Shown: positions 34,605 through 41,566 of the stretch, piece by piece | Numbering within the stretch: the first letter of the stretch is position 1 | Layout of the letters: each line of letters begins with the position of its first letter | Source: Gammaproteobacteria bacterium | GTDB lineage: Bacteria > Pseudomonadota > Gammaproteobacteria > Pseudomonadales > Cellvibrionaceae | Direction of reading: 5' to 3' | Assembly: GCA_004172865.1 (NCBI GenBank) | Contig: SEBV01000014.1 | Location: 1 to 64,000, forward strand | DNA: 64,000 nt | Notes under the pieces: model-generated | What the model saw: the letters and a program-made list of their open reading frames with translations, nothing else | What the model was told of the DNA's origin: nothing | Database searches by the model: none | Position numbers and translations under genes: made by a program

Positions 34605-34638
34605 AAAAAAAGCGCACATATTTTATGTGCGCTTTTTT
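34605..34638. terminator. Bidirectional terminator between convergent genes
   Basis: Stem AAAAAAGCGCACATA / TATGTGCGCTTTTTT with T runs on both strands, located between asparaginase C (plus) and amidase copy 6 (minus). Confidence 0.8.
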
Positions 34639-34666
34639 ATTTTTTTATAACAACTCCGTAAGTAAG

Positions 34667-36352
34667 TTATTTGCTCGCTGGAAGCGGCGGCAAAAGTATT
34701 GGTGGGCTACGTAATTTGGTAGCTTGTTCATAGGCATAACCAAAGCTAATTAATTTACCTTCATCGTAAGGCTTGCCGAAAAAGGTGATATCCATCGGTA
34801 AGCCTTGCGAACCAAATCCCATAGGTACCACCAAGGACGGAAATCCTACCGAGCTATAACCACTCAAGATTGCAGGCTGCAATTTTTTTGATTCAACAAA
34901 GGTTGGATCTGCAATAGCAAATGCAGGGTTTTTTATCGGCGGCGCAAAGGTACTGAAATAAGGAAACACTAAAGCCTCCACATTGTACTTTTTAAATATT
35001 GCCAATTTCGCTTGGGTTGCATTGGGTAAGGTTTTCTCGATCAGTTCTTTATAAGCTGGGTCATCCGTAGAGGTGGTGAGCGATGTTTTTAATAAATTCA
35101 TCACGCTATCTTCAACGGGAAACGCAGATTTTTTCACTTCGGTTTCGTAAATCCGCACAAACTCGGCAACGGTTTTTGGAAGTTTATTTTTAGGGTCATT
35201 GCTATTTAAAGTCGCGAGATAGGTTTCCCAATCGGCTTTAAAACGATAATCACTGAGCTTGCGAATAGTCTTACCGCCGTTATCCAAATAGGTATCTACA
35301 AATTCTTTATCCAGGGTTATATCAACCAATACCGCGCCCATGCTTTGCATTTTTTTCAACGCCGCATTAGCAAGCGCATCGATTTCAGGATCGCCACCAA
35401 AAAAATCGCGCACTACACCGAGGCGTACGCCTTGCAATGCATCTGTGTATAAAAACTGCGAGAAATCCACCGCCTTTTTAGTTTTGCTAAAAAAATCGGG
35501 ATGAACTTTTTTATACTCATTCCACACTTGTAAATTAAGGCGATCACCAACGTCAGGCGCTGCTAATACGTTAAGCATATTTGCCATATCAGTGACCGTG
35601 CGCGCCATGGGCCCAGCGGAATCAAAATTAAGATTTTTTGGCGCAATACCGTTGCGTGAGATAAGGCCAGTGGTGGGACGCAAGCCGACAATCCCATTGT
35701 AAGCAGAAGGCCCTCTTACCGAAGTACTCGTATCAGTTCCTACCGCGAGTACCGCGAAATTTGCCGCAATAGCCGCACCTGAACCAGAACTGGAACCGCC
35801 GGTATGACGTTTGAAATGATAAGGGTTTACGGTTTGGCCAGTAACCGAGTTGTAGCTTCCGCCTGCGAATTCACCCATGGCGGTTTTGCCAAGAATAACA
35901 GCGCCTGCGGCGCGCAGCTGTTGCGTAATAAAAGCATCCTTAGGCGGCATGGCATTTTTCAAAATAACCGAGCCGTTAGTTGTCGGCATATCTACCGTGT
36001 TCACATTGTCTTTTAACAAAATTGGAATGCCGTGAAGTGGCGAGCGCCTACCTTTGGTTTTTCGTTCCTGATCGAGCAAGGCAGCCGTTTTTATGGCATC
36101 CGCATTAAGCGTGATGATTGAATTTATTTTTGGCCCACCATCTTCGTAGGCCGCGATTCTTGCGAGGTACATTCGCACCAACGCTTCGTAAGTTAACGTA
36201 CCTTCATCCACCGCTTTTTGAATATCGGCAATGCTGGCTTCTTCAACAACAAAAGTTTGCGGATTTTCTTGGGCAAGCAATGGCGTTGACACAAACAGCA
36301 AAGCACCAGCAACAAAACCGATTACTCCACAAGCGCGCAGTAACTGTGACAT
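34667..36352 (-). CDS. Exported amidase (copy 6) with altered nucleophile loop
   Basis: A 561-residue amidase-signature enzyme with a Sec signal (cleavage after LLA). Lys in LLKDNVNTVDMPTT and cis-Ser in TGGSSSGSG are normal. The nucleophile loop reads GTDTSTSVRGPSA where the other copies have [12 protein letters not shown]; the Ser is kept but the two Gly are Ser-Thr. Those glycines help build the oxyanion hole, so activity or specificity may differ. The middle part is longer than in copies 1 and 2 (WNEYKKVHPDFFSKTKK region). A shared-type promoter lies 38 bp upstream. The cassette array begins just beyond its promoter. Confidence 0.85.
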   Translation of the reverse strand: MSQLLRACGVIGFVAGALLFVSTPLLAQENPQTFVVEEASIADIQKAVDEGTLTYEALVRMYLARIAAYEDGGPKINSIITLNADAIKTAALLDQERKTKGRRSPLHGIPILLKDNVNTVDMPTTNGSVILKNAMPPKDAFITQQLRAAGAVILGKTAMGEFAGGSYNSVTGQTVNPYHFKRHTGGSSSGSGAAIAANFAVLAVGTDTSTSVRGPSAYNGIVGLRPTTGLISRNGIAPKNLNFDSAGPMARTVTDMANMLNVLAAPDVGDRLNLQVWNEYKKVHPDFFSKTKKAVDFSQFLYTDALQGVRLGVVRDFFGGDPEIDALANAALKKMQSMGAVLVDITLDKEFVDTYLDNGGKTIRKLSDYRFKADWETYLATLNSNDPKNKLPKTVAEFVRIYETEVKKSAFPVEDSVMNLLKTSLTTSTDDPAYKELIEKTLPNATQAKLAIFKKYNVEALVFPYFSTFAPPIKNPAFAIADPTFVESKKLQPAILSGYSSVGFPSLVVPMGFGSQGLPMDITFFGKPYDEGKLISFGYAYEQATKLRSPPILLPPLPASK

Positions 36353-36389
36353 AGGCTAAACCTCAAGTTTCAGTAAGATACTAAAACAA

Positions 36390-36416
36390 GACGTTTTTTA
36401 GCGGGGATACCCTAAG
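36390..36416 (-). promoter_or_regulatory. ECF-type promoter of amidase copy 6
   Basis: On the minus strand: CTTAGGG (36410-36416, two mismatches to GGTAGGG), 15 bp, ACGTC followed by TTG (36390-36394). Weaker -35, good -10, spacing kept. Confidence 0.5.
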
Positions 36417-36430
36417 TGCTTAGCCATGTG

Positions 36431-36562
36431 CTAAATAACTAAACGTCTCGGGGGATTTTTAAGTTTTGATTTTGTGGAGTATTTTTTGCGCAGCAAAATT
36501 ATGGGGCACCAAGTTAGCTGCGACCTAAAGGCTGTTCAGCAAACGTAATGTAATGCGCATGA
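36431..36562 (-). repeat. attC-like site A
   Basis: Shares the internal block of the array (GCGCAGCAAAATTATGGGGC, then GCGACCTAAAGGCTGTTCAGC on the plus strand) with sites D, E and F, and follows the stop of the 36579 gene on the minus strand. The outer ends are degenerate, so it may no longer recombine. It is the terminal site next to amidase copy 6. Confidence 0.5.
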
Positions 36563-36578
36563 CTACCGGCTCTCTATA

Positions 36579-36998
36579 TTAATTTCGGTTCTGTTGAAGC
36601 CTGATTTTTCTTTTGATAGCAATGTCTTTCAAATGAGGAAATTGTTCAAAGTTACCTATTAGGATTTGACTACCAAACCGCCGGAGCATGTTCGCAAAAT
36701 AGTTTAAGCGCTCTGCTCTATCGCTTAGCTGGCTCGGGTCTGATATTTTGGATTCATGTGAAACCAAAGAGACCAGATCGCCGAGGTCATAGTTTTCAAA
36801 AGCTCCTAAGGCTCCACCCATGGCAACACGGGCATTAAAACCCCAACTGATACTTTCGATTAAAATTTTGGTTGTAGAATTTACATATATAACTGAAAAC
36901 TCATCAGGCCCATCTTGTATTCCAGTAATTTTAAAACCGTAATCCGATTGTAAAAAACAAAATTTTTCTATGACCACATCAGAAAATTTTAGCTCCAT
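36579..36998 (-). CDS. Cassette-borne hypothetical protein
   Basis: A 139-residue soluble protein with no family I recognise (ITGIQDGPDEFSVIYVNS near the start, a LSDRAERLNYFANMLRRFG helix later). The first residues fit a small alpha/beta immunity-like fold, but this is only an impression. Its start overlaps the end of the upstream 36989 gene by 10 bp, so the two are probably co-translated in one cassette. attC-like site A follows its stop. Confidence 0.55.
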   Translation of the reverse strand: MELKFSDVVIEKFCFLQSDYGFKITGIQDGPDEFSVIYVNSTTKILIESISWGFNARVAMGGALGAFENYDLGDLVSLVSHESKISDPSQLSDRAERLNYFANMLRRFGSQILIGNFEQFPHLKDIAIKRKIRLQQNRN

Positions 36999-37264
36999 GA
37001 AGAATCTCCGTTTGAAAATATAAACAATATTTGATAGTTGGCTCCCTCACTCGGAACTATTTTATAAAAAGCATCCGGCTCCTGCTCTATAAACAAGCTA
37101 ATGATGTTAGACCAAAAATTTACTGGAAGCAGCCCGACTACTAAACCTAAAGCCACATAGAGAAGGCAAAATAAACCAACGACAAATACAATTTTCTCAT
37201 AGTTTGTTCTTCTAATAAAACTCACAAAATACTTGCAGCAATGTCGCATTCTTTTTCGCGTCAA
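36989..37264 (-). CDS. Cassette-borne small membrane protein
   Basis: A 91-residue protein with a basic N-terminus (MTRKRMRHCCKYF), one strong transmembrane stretch (IVFVVGLFCLLYVALGLVVG) and a polar C-terminus. No family recognised. It lies 13 bp after the GNAT gene and overlaps the next gene by 10 bp, with no attC site between, so these three genes may travel as one multi-gene cassette. Confidence 0.5.
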   Translation of the reverse strand: MTRKRMRHCCKYFVSFIRRTNYEKIVFVVGLFCLLYVALGLVVGLLPVNFWSNIISLFIEQEPDAFYKIVPSEGANYQILFIFSNGDSSWS

Positions 37265-37277
37265 CTGTCTTTGATTA

Positions 37278-37736
37278 TTAGGTGGGTTTCATCACCGTGA
37301 ATTTTAATTTAGGCAACATTCTTTTCTGGGGTTCGCTATAAACTTCTCCAACTTTCAATGCGCCTTTTTTTAAATAAAATCCTTCAGCATCCGGATCAGA
37401 TATTATGTAGAAGCTGGATATTTCTAATGAATTACATTCTGAAAGAATCTGCTCAAATACTAGATTGCCATAACCTTTACCAATAGCTTTTGGCAATAGC
37501 CAAAGGTGATCAAGCTCAGCACTATCGCCTTTCACTATGGCGAAGAATCCAATCACTTCTTTATCTTTCAAAATTAGTTTAACTGTATTGCGGGAAATAT
37601 AATCCTCTTCAAACTTTAAATTAGATTTCCATTCCTCAAGCTGCTCTTGAGAATAACCCCAATGGCCCTTCGACGTGATTAACGTATCTCGAAGAAGCTC
37701 GGTATGTTTTGCTTCGGCATCTATAAAATTGAGCAC
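37278..37736 (-). CDS. GNAT-family N-acetyltransferase
   Basis: A 152-residue acetyltransferase. The central strand and acetyl-CoA loop read AELDHLWLLPKAIGKGYGNLVFEQIL (loop Q/R-x-x-G-x-G/A as KAIGKGYG), followed by a typical FYLKKGALKVGEVYS ending. The family transfers acetyl groups from acetyl-CoA to amines; cassette-borne members often modify antibiotics, but no substrate is indicated. It is the first gene after attC-like site B in the direction of transcription. Confidence 0.85.
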   Translation of the reverse strand: MLNFIDAEAKHTELLRDTLITSKGHWGYSQEQLEEWKSNLKFEEDYISRNTVKLILKDKEVIGFFAIVKGDSAELDHLWLLPKAIGKGYGNLVFEQILSECNSLEISSFYIISDPDAEGFYLKKGALKVGEVYSEPQKRMLPKLKFTVMKPT

Positions 37737-37744
37737 TTATTTTC

Positions 37745-37804
37745 ACCTAATGCCTAGTTAAAGCTGAGATTTAAAAACTGTCTGTTTTCAGAGACTTGTT
37801 AAAT
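37745..37804 (-). repeat. attC-like site B, short canonical form
   Basis: A 60-bp element. On the minus strand it opens with ATTTAAC (37798-37804), a perfect RYYYAAC core, and ends in ATTAGGT (37745-37751), one base from the GTTRRRY core. Between them lie CTCTGAAAACAGACAG and the array-typical CTTTAACTAGGC. Size and ends fit a standard attC site. Confidence 0.65.
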
Positions 37805-37806
37805 AT

Positions 37807-38583
37807 TTATAGTTTATTGGCCAAAGGCGCAAGTTGTTGCAGACAATTGGCTTGCTCCATCCAGCGTTTTTCTAAGGGTATTTTTTGAATGCATTTGATA
37901 GATGAACTTATACGATTAAGGCGCTCTTCAGTTAAGTTTACCTCACATCGATTCGCATAAGTTGATGGCCATGAGCCCCCCGCACCAGTGAGAGAGCCTA
38001 TTAATTCACACTCATCAGACCTGTATTTTATCCAGGAAATTTTCAAAGCGTTTAAGGCTGATATGACCCGAGAATCGGGATTTTTTTCACCATTGTAACT
38101 TGGAGAGGCAGATAAAAGTGCCGTAAGCTCATTGTGCTTTGATTCTAATTGAGCAGATTTTTTCTCTAAGCTAGCAACTAAAGTAAGACCCGTATTCATA
38201 GCACTACCTTCAGGCCAACACTCTGGTTTGTCGGTACACTGAACTTCACCTCCAGCTTTTGGATATGTCTTGTTCTCATAGTCAAGCCAACCGGCAACAG
38301 ATTCAATTCTAGAATTATATTCCTTCAACAAACACGATTCGTCCTTACAATTATTCCTCTGCTTCAACCACTCTAATTGATTGTTGGTCAAAAGGTCTGG
38401 CCGTTGCGCCTTACGCTTAACCTCACTATATGATTTGGATAGGTTTTCATCTGCACGCGAAACCTCAGCATTGGAGCATATTGATTTTTCAACATTTGAC
38501 TTAGCGGCATTACAATCGAAGCTCGCGGCTTGAGTTGATATGCAAATCACGCAAAGTGATGCATTTATAATTAATTTAAACAT
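37807..38583 (-). CDS. Exported protein with two LprI-like (DUF1311) segments
   Basis: A 258-residue protein with a Sec signal (cleavage after TQA). The mature N-terminus, SFDCNAAKSNVEKSICSNAE then NQLEWLKQRNNCKDESCLL, is the lysozyme-inhibitor LprI N-terminal (DUF1311) pattern with paired Cys. A second similar unit follows near residues 185-235 (ISWIKYRSDECELIGSL, NRCEVNLTEERLNRI). Such periplasmic proteins are thought to bind or protect the cell wall. It is flanked by attC-like sites C and B, so it is a single-gene cassette. Confidence 0.75.
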   Translation of the reverse strand: MFKLIINASLCVICISTQAASFDCNAAKSNVEKSICSNAEVSRADENLSKSYSEVKRKAQRPDLLTNNQLEWLKQRNNCKDESCLLKEYNSRIESVAGWLDYENKTYPKAGGEVQCTDKPECWPEGSAMNTGLTLVASLEKKSAQLESKHNELTALLSASPSYNGEKNPDSRVISALNALKISWIKYRSDECELIGSLTGAGGSWPSTYANRCEVNLTEERLNRISSSIKCIQKIPLEKRWMEQANCLQQLAPLANKL

Positions 38584-38594
38584 CGCTATTCCTT

Positions 38595-38750
38595 GTTTAA
38601 CACCGAGTTCAATAACTGGGTCTTGTAGATTGTGATTTTATGGAACACCTTCGAGCAGCAAGATTATGGAAAATCCTATTTATAATCCGGATTTAAAACA
38701 GTCCAGCTCAAGCCGGACTGGTGAAGCAGTACTGCGATGACTTATTAAAA
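38595..38750 (-). repeat. attC-like site C
   Basis: On the minus strand it ends in GAACTCGGTGTTAAAC, with GTTAAAC (38595-38601) a perfect GTTRRRY core. Its middle keeps the CCATAAAATCACAAT block of the array. The opposite core is unclear, so the right boundary is approximate. Confidence 0.55.
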
Positions 38751-38796
38751 TTGCTTTTGCGTGAGGCCACAAATATATAGCAAAACGCCTAGATCA

Positions 38797-39174
38797 TTAA
38801 ATATTGGTACGCTCAGCTTGGTCTTTAAACTTAACCACAAACTCTACTGCTTCTTCTAGAGTTTTAGGATAACTAACCTTGTAGTGACCAGCATACTTAC
38901 CATTTTCATTTTTTGCTTCATAAATAGATTGAAACAAAAATCCGTTATTCACCAAAAACTGAACCTTTTTCCACTGCGCTAGATCATTAGATTTTGGTGC
39001 CGAAAATTTGCGATTTAGCGAAACCATTTTTCCACCACAATTGGGACAGATACTTTCTTTTGGTGTTGCAGGCTTTCTGAAACATTTCCTGCATACAAAA
39101 CAGACATTAGGCAGCAAATAGCTTTGCAATCCTTTTTCTTTTGGAAAATAACTATGATGCTTGAAGGCTCCCAC
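38797..39174 (-). CDS. Cassette-borne zinc-ribbon protein
   Basis: A 125-residue protein with two CxxC pairs, VCFVCRKCFRK (about residues 24-34) and SICPNCGGKM (about 41-50), forming a likely zinc ribbon, then a C-terminal helical part (YPKTLEEAVEFVVKF). Similar single-ribbon proteins of unknown role are frequent in cassettes. Flanked by attC-like sites D and C, so it is a single-gene cassette. Nucleic-acid or protein binding is possible but unproven. Confidence 0.65.
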   Translation of the reverse strand: MGAFKHHSYFPKEKGLQSYLLPNVCFVCRKCFRKPATPKESICPNCGGKMVSLNRKFSAPKSNDLAQWKKVQFLVNNGFLFQSIYEAKNENGKYAGHYKVSYPKTLEEAVEFVVKFKDQAERTNI

Positions 39175-39187
39175 AATTTTCTTTCCA

Positions 39188-39345
39188 TTTAAAACCGAGT
39201 TTAGCGGCTAAGCGCCCTCGACAGATTTTAAGTTGGGATTTTATGAAATACTTTTGCGCTGCAAACTATGGGGCGTTTAGCTAAAGCTGCGACTTAAAAC
39301 TATCCAAGAAACGAAGCGACTTATATTTGAGCGGTTTGTGATAAC
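39188..39345 (-). repeat. attC-like site D
   Basis: Inner arms GGCTAAGCGCCC and GGGCGTTTAGCT form an imperfect palindrome around the conserved TTTTGCGCTGCAAACTATG block. The outer ends (AAAACCGAG and CGGTTTGTGATAAC) pair imperfectly. It follows the 39350 gene on the minus strand. Confidence 0.55.
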
Positions 39346-39349
39346 AGCT

Positions 39350-39793
39350 TTATTTACTGCTGACATTTTTATACAACCTAAATAAGGGAGCTACGCCGAA
39401 ACACAGAAAACTAATAATTAAAGAAATAACTATGTCATCTGCCCAGAGGTATTTGAAGCTTTTAATTTTTGCTTGGGTTAATTTTTTTGGATTGTAATAA
39501 ACGCCAACTTTCTCCTCTATTTCAAAAACACCTCGTTCGTCACAGATTTCTGACTTAAATTTAACTTCAAGATTATTTTGATCATAAAATTTTACGACAG
39601 GACAATATATCGTCTTCCATTTGGCCTTCATACGATTGCTTTCTTTAACCCACTCAAGCTCATGTGAAATTACAATACCATCTGTAAACACAGATTTTTC
39701 AATAAACAAGTATGTGGTCACCATTCTAAAAACTATGATAACAATAAAAATAAAGCCGAAACCTCTAAAATATTGCTCTATGGTTATTTTCAT
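39350..39793 (-). CDS. Cassette-borne DUF3592-like membrane protein
   Basis: A 147-residue protein with an N-terminal helix (FGFIFIVIIVFRMVTTYLF), a beta-rich middle (IYCPVVKFYDQNNLEVKF, VGVYYNPKKLTQAKI) and a C-terminal helix (IVISLIISFLCFGVAPLF). This two-helix plus beta pattern with the YNP..P/L.A motif is that of DUF3592, small membrane proteins of unknown role often found in accessory DNA. It is flanked by attC-like sites E and D. Confidence 0.65.
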   Translation of the reverse strand: MKITIEQYFRGFGFIFIVIIVFRMVTTYLFIEKSVFTDGIVISHELEWVKESNRMKAKWKTIYCPVVKFYDQNNLEVKFKSEICDERGVFEIEEKVGVYYNPKKLTQAKIKSFKYLWADDIVISLIISFLCFGVAPLFRLYKNVSSK

Positions 39794-39807
39794 CGACTAC
39801 TCTTGAG

Positions 39808-39960
39808 TTATAACCCCGAGTTCAGCAACTAGGCGTCCCCGGCGATTCTAAGTTGTGGTTTATGGAATACTTTTGCGCAGCAACTATGGGAGCCCCTAGT
39901 TAAAGCCGCGACTTAAAAACTGTCCAGCAACGAAGTGGCGGTGCTCGAGCGATTTGTAGC
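39808..39960 (-). repeat. attC-like site E
   Basis: Inner arms CAACTAGGCG and CCCCTAGTTAAAG and outer arms TTATAACCCCGAG and CTCGAGCGATTTGTAG give a nested imperfect palindrome. It starts directly at the stop codon of the 39961 gene. The middle holds the conserved CTTTTGCGCAGCAACTATG block. Confidence 0.6.
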
Positions 39961-40662
39961 CTAAAACACTAGCGCGATTGAGTTACGATTTCTCAAAGCG
40001 CAAATTCCTTTGCATGATGAAATTGACAAAAAACCAAATTTGTAGAACACATTGCCTTCATAGCGATCACCTAAAGGTAACGTTCCGATTAGCTTTACAA
40101 CAAAACGATCTATTTTTTTACTACCTTCAGGACCACCTTCAAACGCCTTTTCTAAACTTAATGTCACCAAAACAATGTTGCAAAATACACCGCTACCACC
40201 GCCGTTGCTCCACGTTTGAAGTAAATGCATTCCGCTAAATGATTTTCCAATGTACTGATACGCGAACCACTGCCCTTCATAATTGCTATAAACTTTTGGA
40301 TATTTATTTTTATTTTTTTCGACTGATACTTCGCCAAAATAACGATTACTTGAATTTGACCTAGCGATGTCAATTGAGACTAATTCGCCACCTAAGTCAC
40401 TAAGCCAACCAATTAAATCTTCTACAATCCTAGGATTAATAAATTCAGAATCCGTGAATGAGTATTTTGATTCTTCAAAATTTCGAATTAGTTTATTTTT
40501 CGGGGTTAAAGAAAAAATTTTCATTCCGATGACACCATGGATTTCATCACGAAAAAAACCTGCAAAGGCAGTTAAAATTCCTACGACAGGTTCCGGACTT
40601 GGTTCAAGGTAAAGCCAGACGATACATCCAAAAAAAGCTAGCGATATAAGCAACCTATACAT
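39961..40662 (-). CDS. Cassette-borne hypothetical membrane-anchored protein
   Basis: Start set at ATG 40662, preceded by GGAGAAAG, rather than the longer frame to 40689, which would run into attC-like site F. The 233-residue product has one or two N-terminal hydrophobic stretches (LLISLAFFGCIVWLYL, VVGILTAFAGFF) and a soluble domain with a C-terminal Cys-containing end. No family recognised. It stops right at the edge of attC-like site E, as cassette genes often do. Confidence 0.6.
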   Translation of the reverse strand: MYRLLISLAFFGCIVWLYLEPSPEPVVGILTAFAGFFRDEIHGVIGMKIFSLTPKNKLIRNFEESKYSFTDSEFINPRIVEDLIGWLSDLGGELVSIDIARSNSSNRYFGEVSVEKNKNKYPKVYSNYEGQWFAYQYIGKSFSGMHLLQTWSNGGGSGVFCNIVLVTLSLEKAFEGGPEGSKKIDRFVVKLIGTLPLGDRYEGNVFYKFGFLSISSCKGICALRNRNSIALVF

Positions 40663-40682
40663 TCTTTCTCCATGTAAAAAGG

Positions 40683-40800
40683 CTAACAACCAACTAAGCG
40701 GCAGGTTTTAAGTTCTGATTTTTTGGAATACTTTGCGCAACAAAACCGCGACATAAAAACTGTTCAGCACCGCAGGTCCGATGCTGGAACGAATTGTTAG
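40683..40800 (-). repeat. attC-like site F
   Basis: The clearest long site: perfect 7-bp ends CTAACAA (40683-40689) and TTGTTAG (40794-40800), 118 bp overall, with the array block (TTTTAAGTTCTGATTTTTTGG, then CTTTGCGCAACAAAACCGCG). The TAACAA/TTGTTA ends resemble Vibrio-type attC repeats. Confidence 0.65.
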
Positions 40801-40807
40801 AAATATT

Positions 40808-41251
40808 TTACCGCGGATAAGCTGCCAACAACTCCTCAATAACAGGCTTCATTTTACTTTCAGGGCTGGCCCACTTATTTAGAGCCAAACCACCACCGCC
40901 ATTTAGGTGGTACTGTGCGTAGCCGATTCTATTGCCATTATTATCACGTAACCATAACTCAGCGTCTGTCATGTAAGGTGCAAGATCCCATTTTCGAGTT
41001 GCTGTATAAGTTAATATATTGGTGCAGTTTGCTGGTGTTGCTCCACTGTAAACGCTAGTTCTGAAGCCATGCTCTTCAAAGCCGTTTCTCACAATCTCTA
41101 TAAAATTTTGAACTATTACTTTTTCATTTTTTTCAATACATACGTCTTTACTTAATTTTGCAGTGAGTGGCGTAACTTTAGTTGATGTACAGCCAACCAA
41201 TACGAATGCAAATGCGATAAATATAAGAGATAGACTAAATTGATTTTTCAT
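40808..41251 (-). CDS. Cassette-borne lipoprotein, Sbal_3080-like
   Basis: A 147-residue lipoprotein: signal MKNQFSLSLIFIAFAFVLVGC with a VGC lipobox, then VCIEKNEKVIVQNFIEIV, ILTYTATRKWDLAPYMTDAEL and NRIGYAQYHLNGGGGLALNKW. The middle and the glycine stretch recall the Sbal_3080 lipoprotein family. The role is unknown. It is the first cassette gene in the direction of transcription; site F follows its stop, and a perfect GTTAGGT core lies 160 bp upstream. Confidence 0.65.
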   Translation of the reverse strand: MKNQFSLSLIFIAFAFVLVGCTSTKVTPLTAKLSKDVCIEKNEKVIVQNFIEIVRNGFEEHGFRTSVYSGATPANCTNILTYTATRKWDLAPYMTDAELWLRDNNGNRIGYAQYHLNGGGGLALNKWASPESKMKPVIEELLAAYPR

Positions 41252-41566
41252 TTTACTTCCTCGTTGTAGATTATTGATTTTCTAAAATTTTATTAAATAG
41301 CGTTCACTATATAACCCGCAAAGTTATTTCATAGTTATAGCTTTTAGCAGCTCATTACATACAATTTATTGTTTTTTTAAAAACTTCGATACGAGAGGAT
41401 TTCAGCAAACACCTAACGCACGCAATGAAGTTAAGTTGTTATTTGGAGGGAAGTCAATTTCAGGATATTACATGGTCGAAAGGAATCTATTTAAAGATAG
41501 TTTCCAGATCTAGATTGATAGGTATTAATGTTTGATTTTTATTGATTCGCAAACAGGGAATAATTT
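41252..41566. other. Intergenic region with the upstream cassette boundary
   Basis: No gene is visible. On the minus strand it contains ACTTAAC, 12 bases, then GTTAGGT (41411-41417): perfect RYYYAAC and GTTRRRY cores, but too close for a complete attC. This may be the remains of a recombination site or an attI-like end. The remainder is AT-rich and should contain the promoter of the first cassette gene. Confidence 0.4.

Larger units (their letters stand above)
36431..41417 (-). mobile_element. Integron-like gene cassette array (attC sites without integrase)
   Basis: Eight small genes, all on the minus strand, are separated by six related, imperfectly palindromic elements of 60-158 bp at the 3' ends of genes. 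The elements carry integron core-like ends (RYYYAAC and GTTRRRY) and share an internal block. Gene content (GNAT, zinc-ribbon, DUF3592, LprI and lipoprotein) is typical of cassettes. No integron integrase gene or clear attI lies in the window, so it would count as a cluster of attC sites lacking integrase. Classification is mine from sequence alone. Confidence 0.7.

Noticed and set aside
36431-41417. Repeats as a CRISPR array
   Set aside because: Repeats are imperfect, 60-158 bp long, separated by whole genes, with no uniform spacers and no cas genes.
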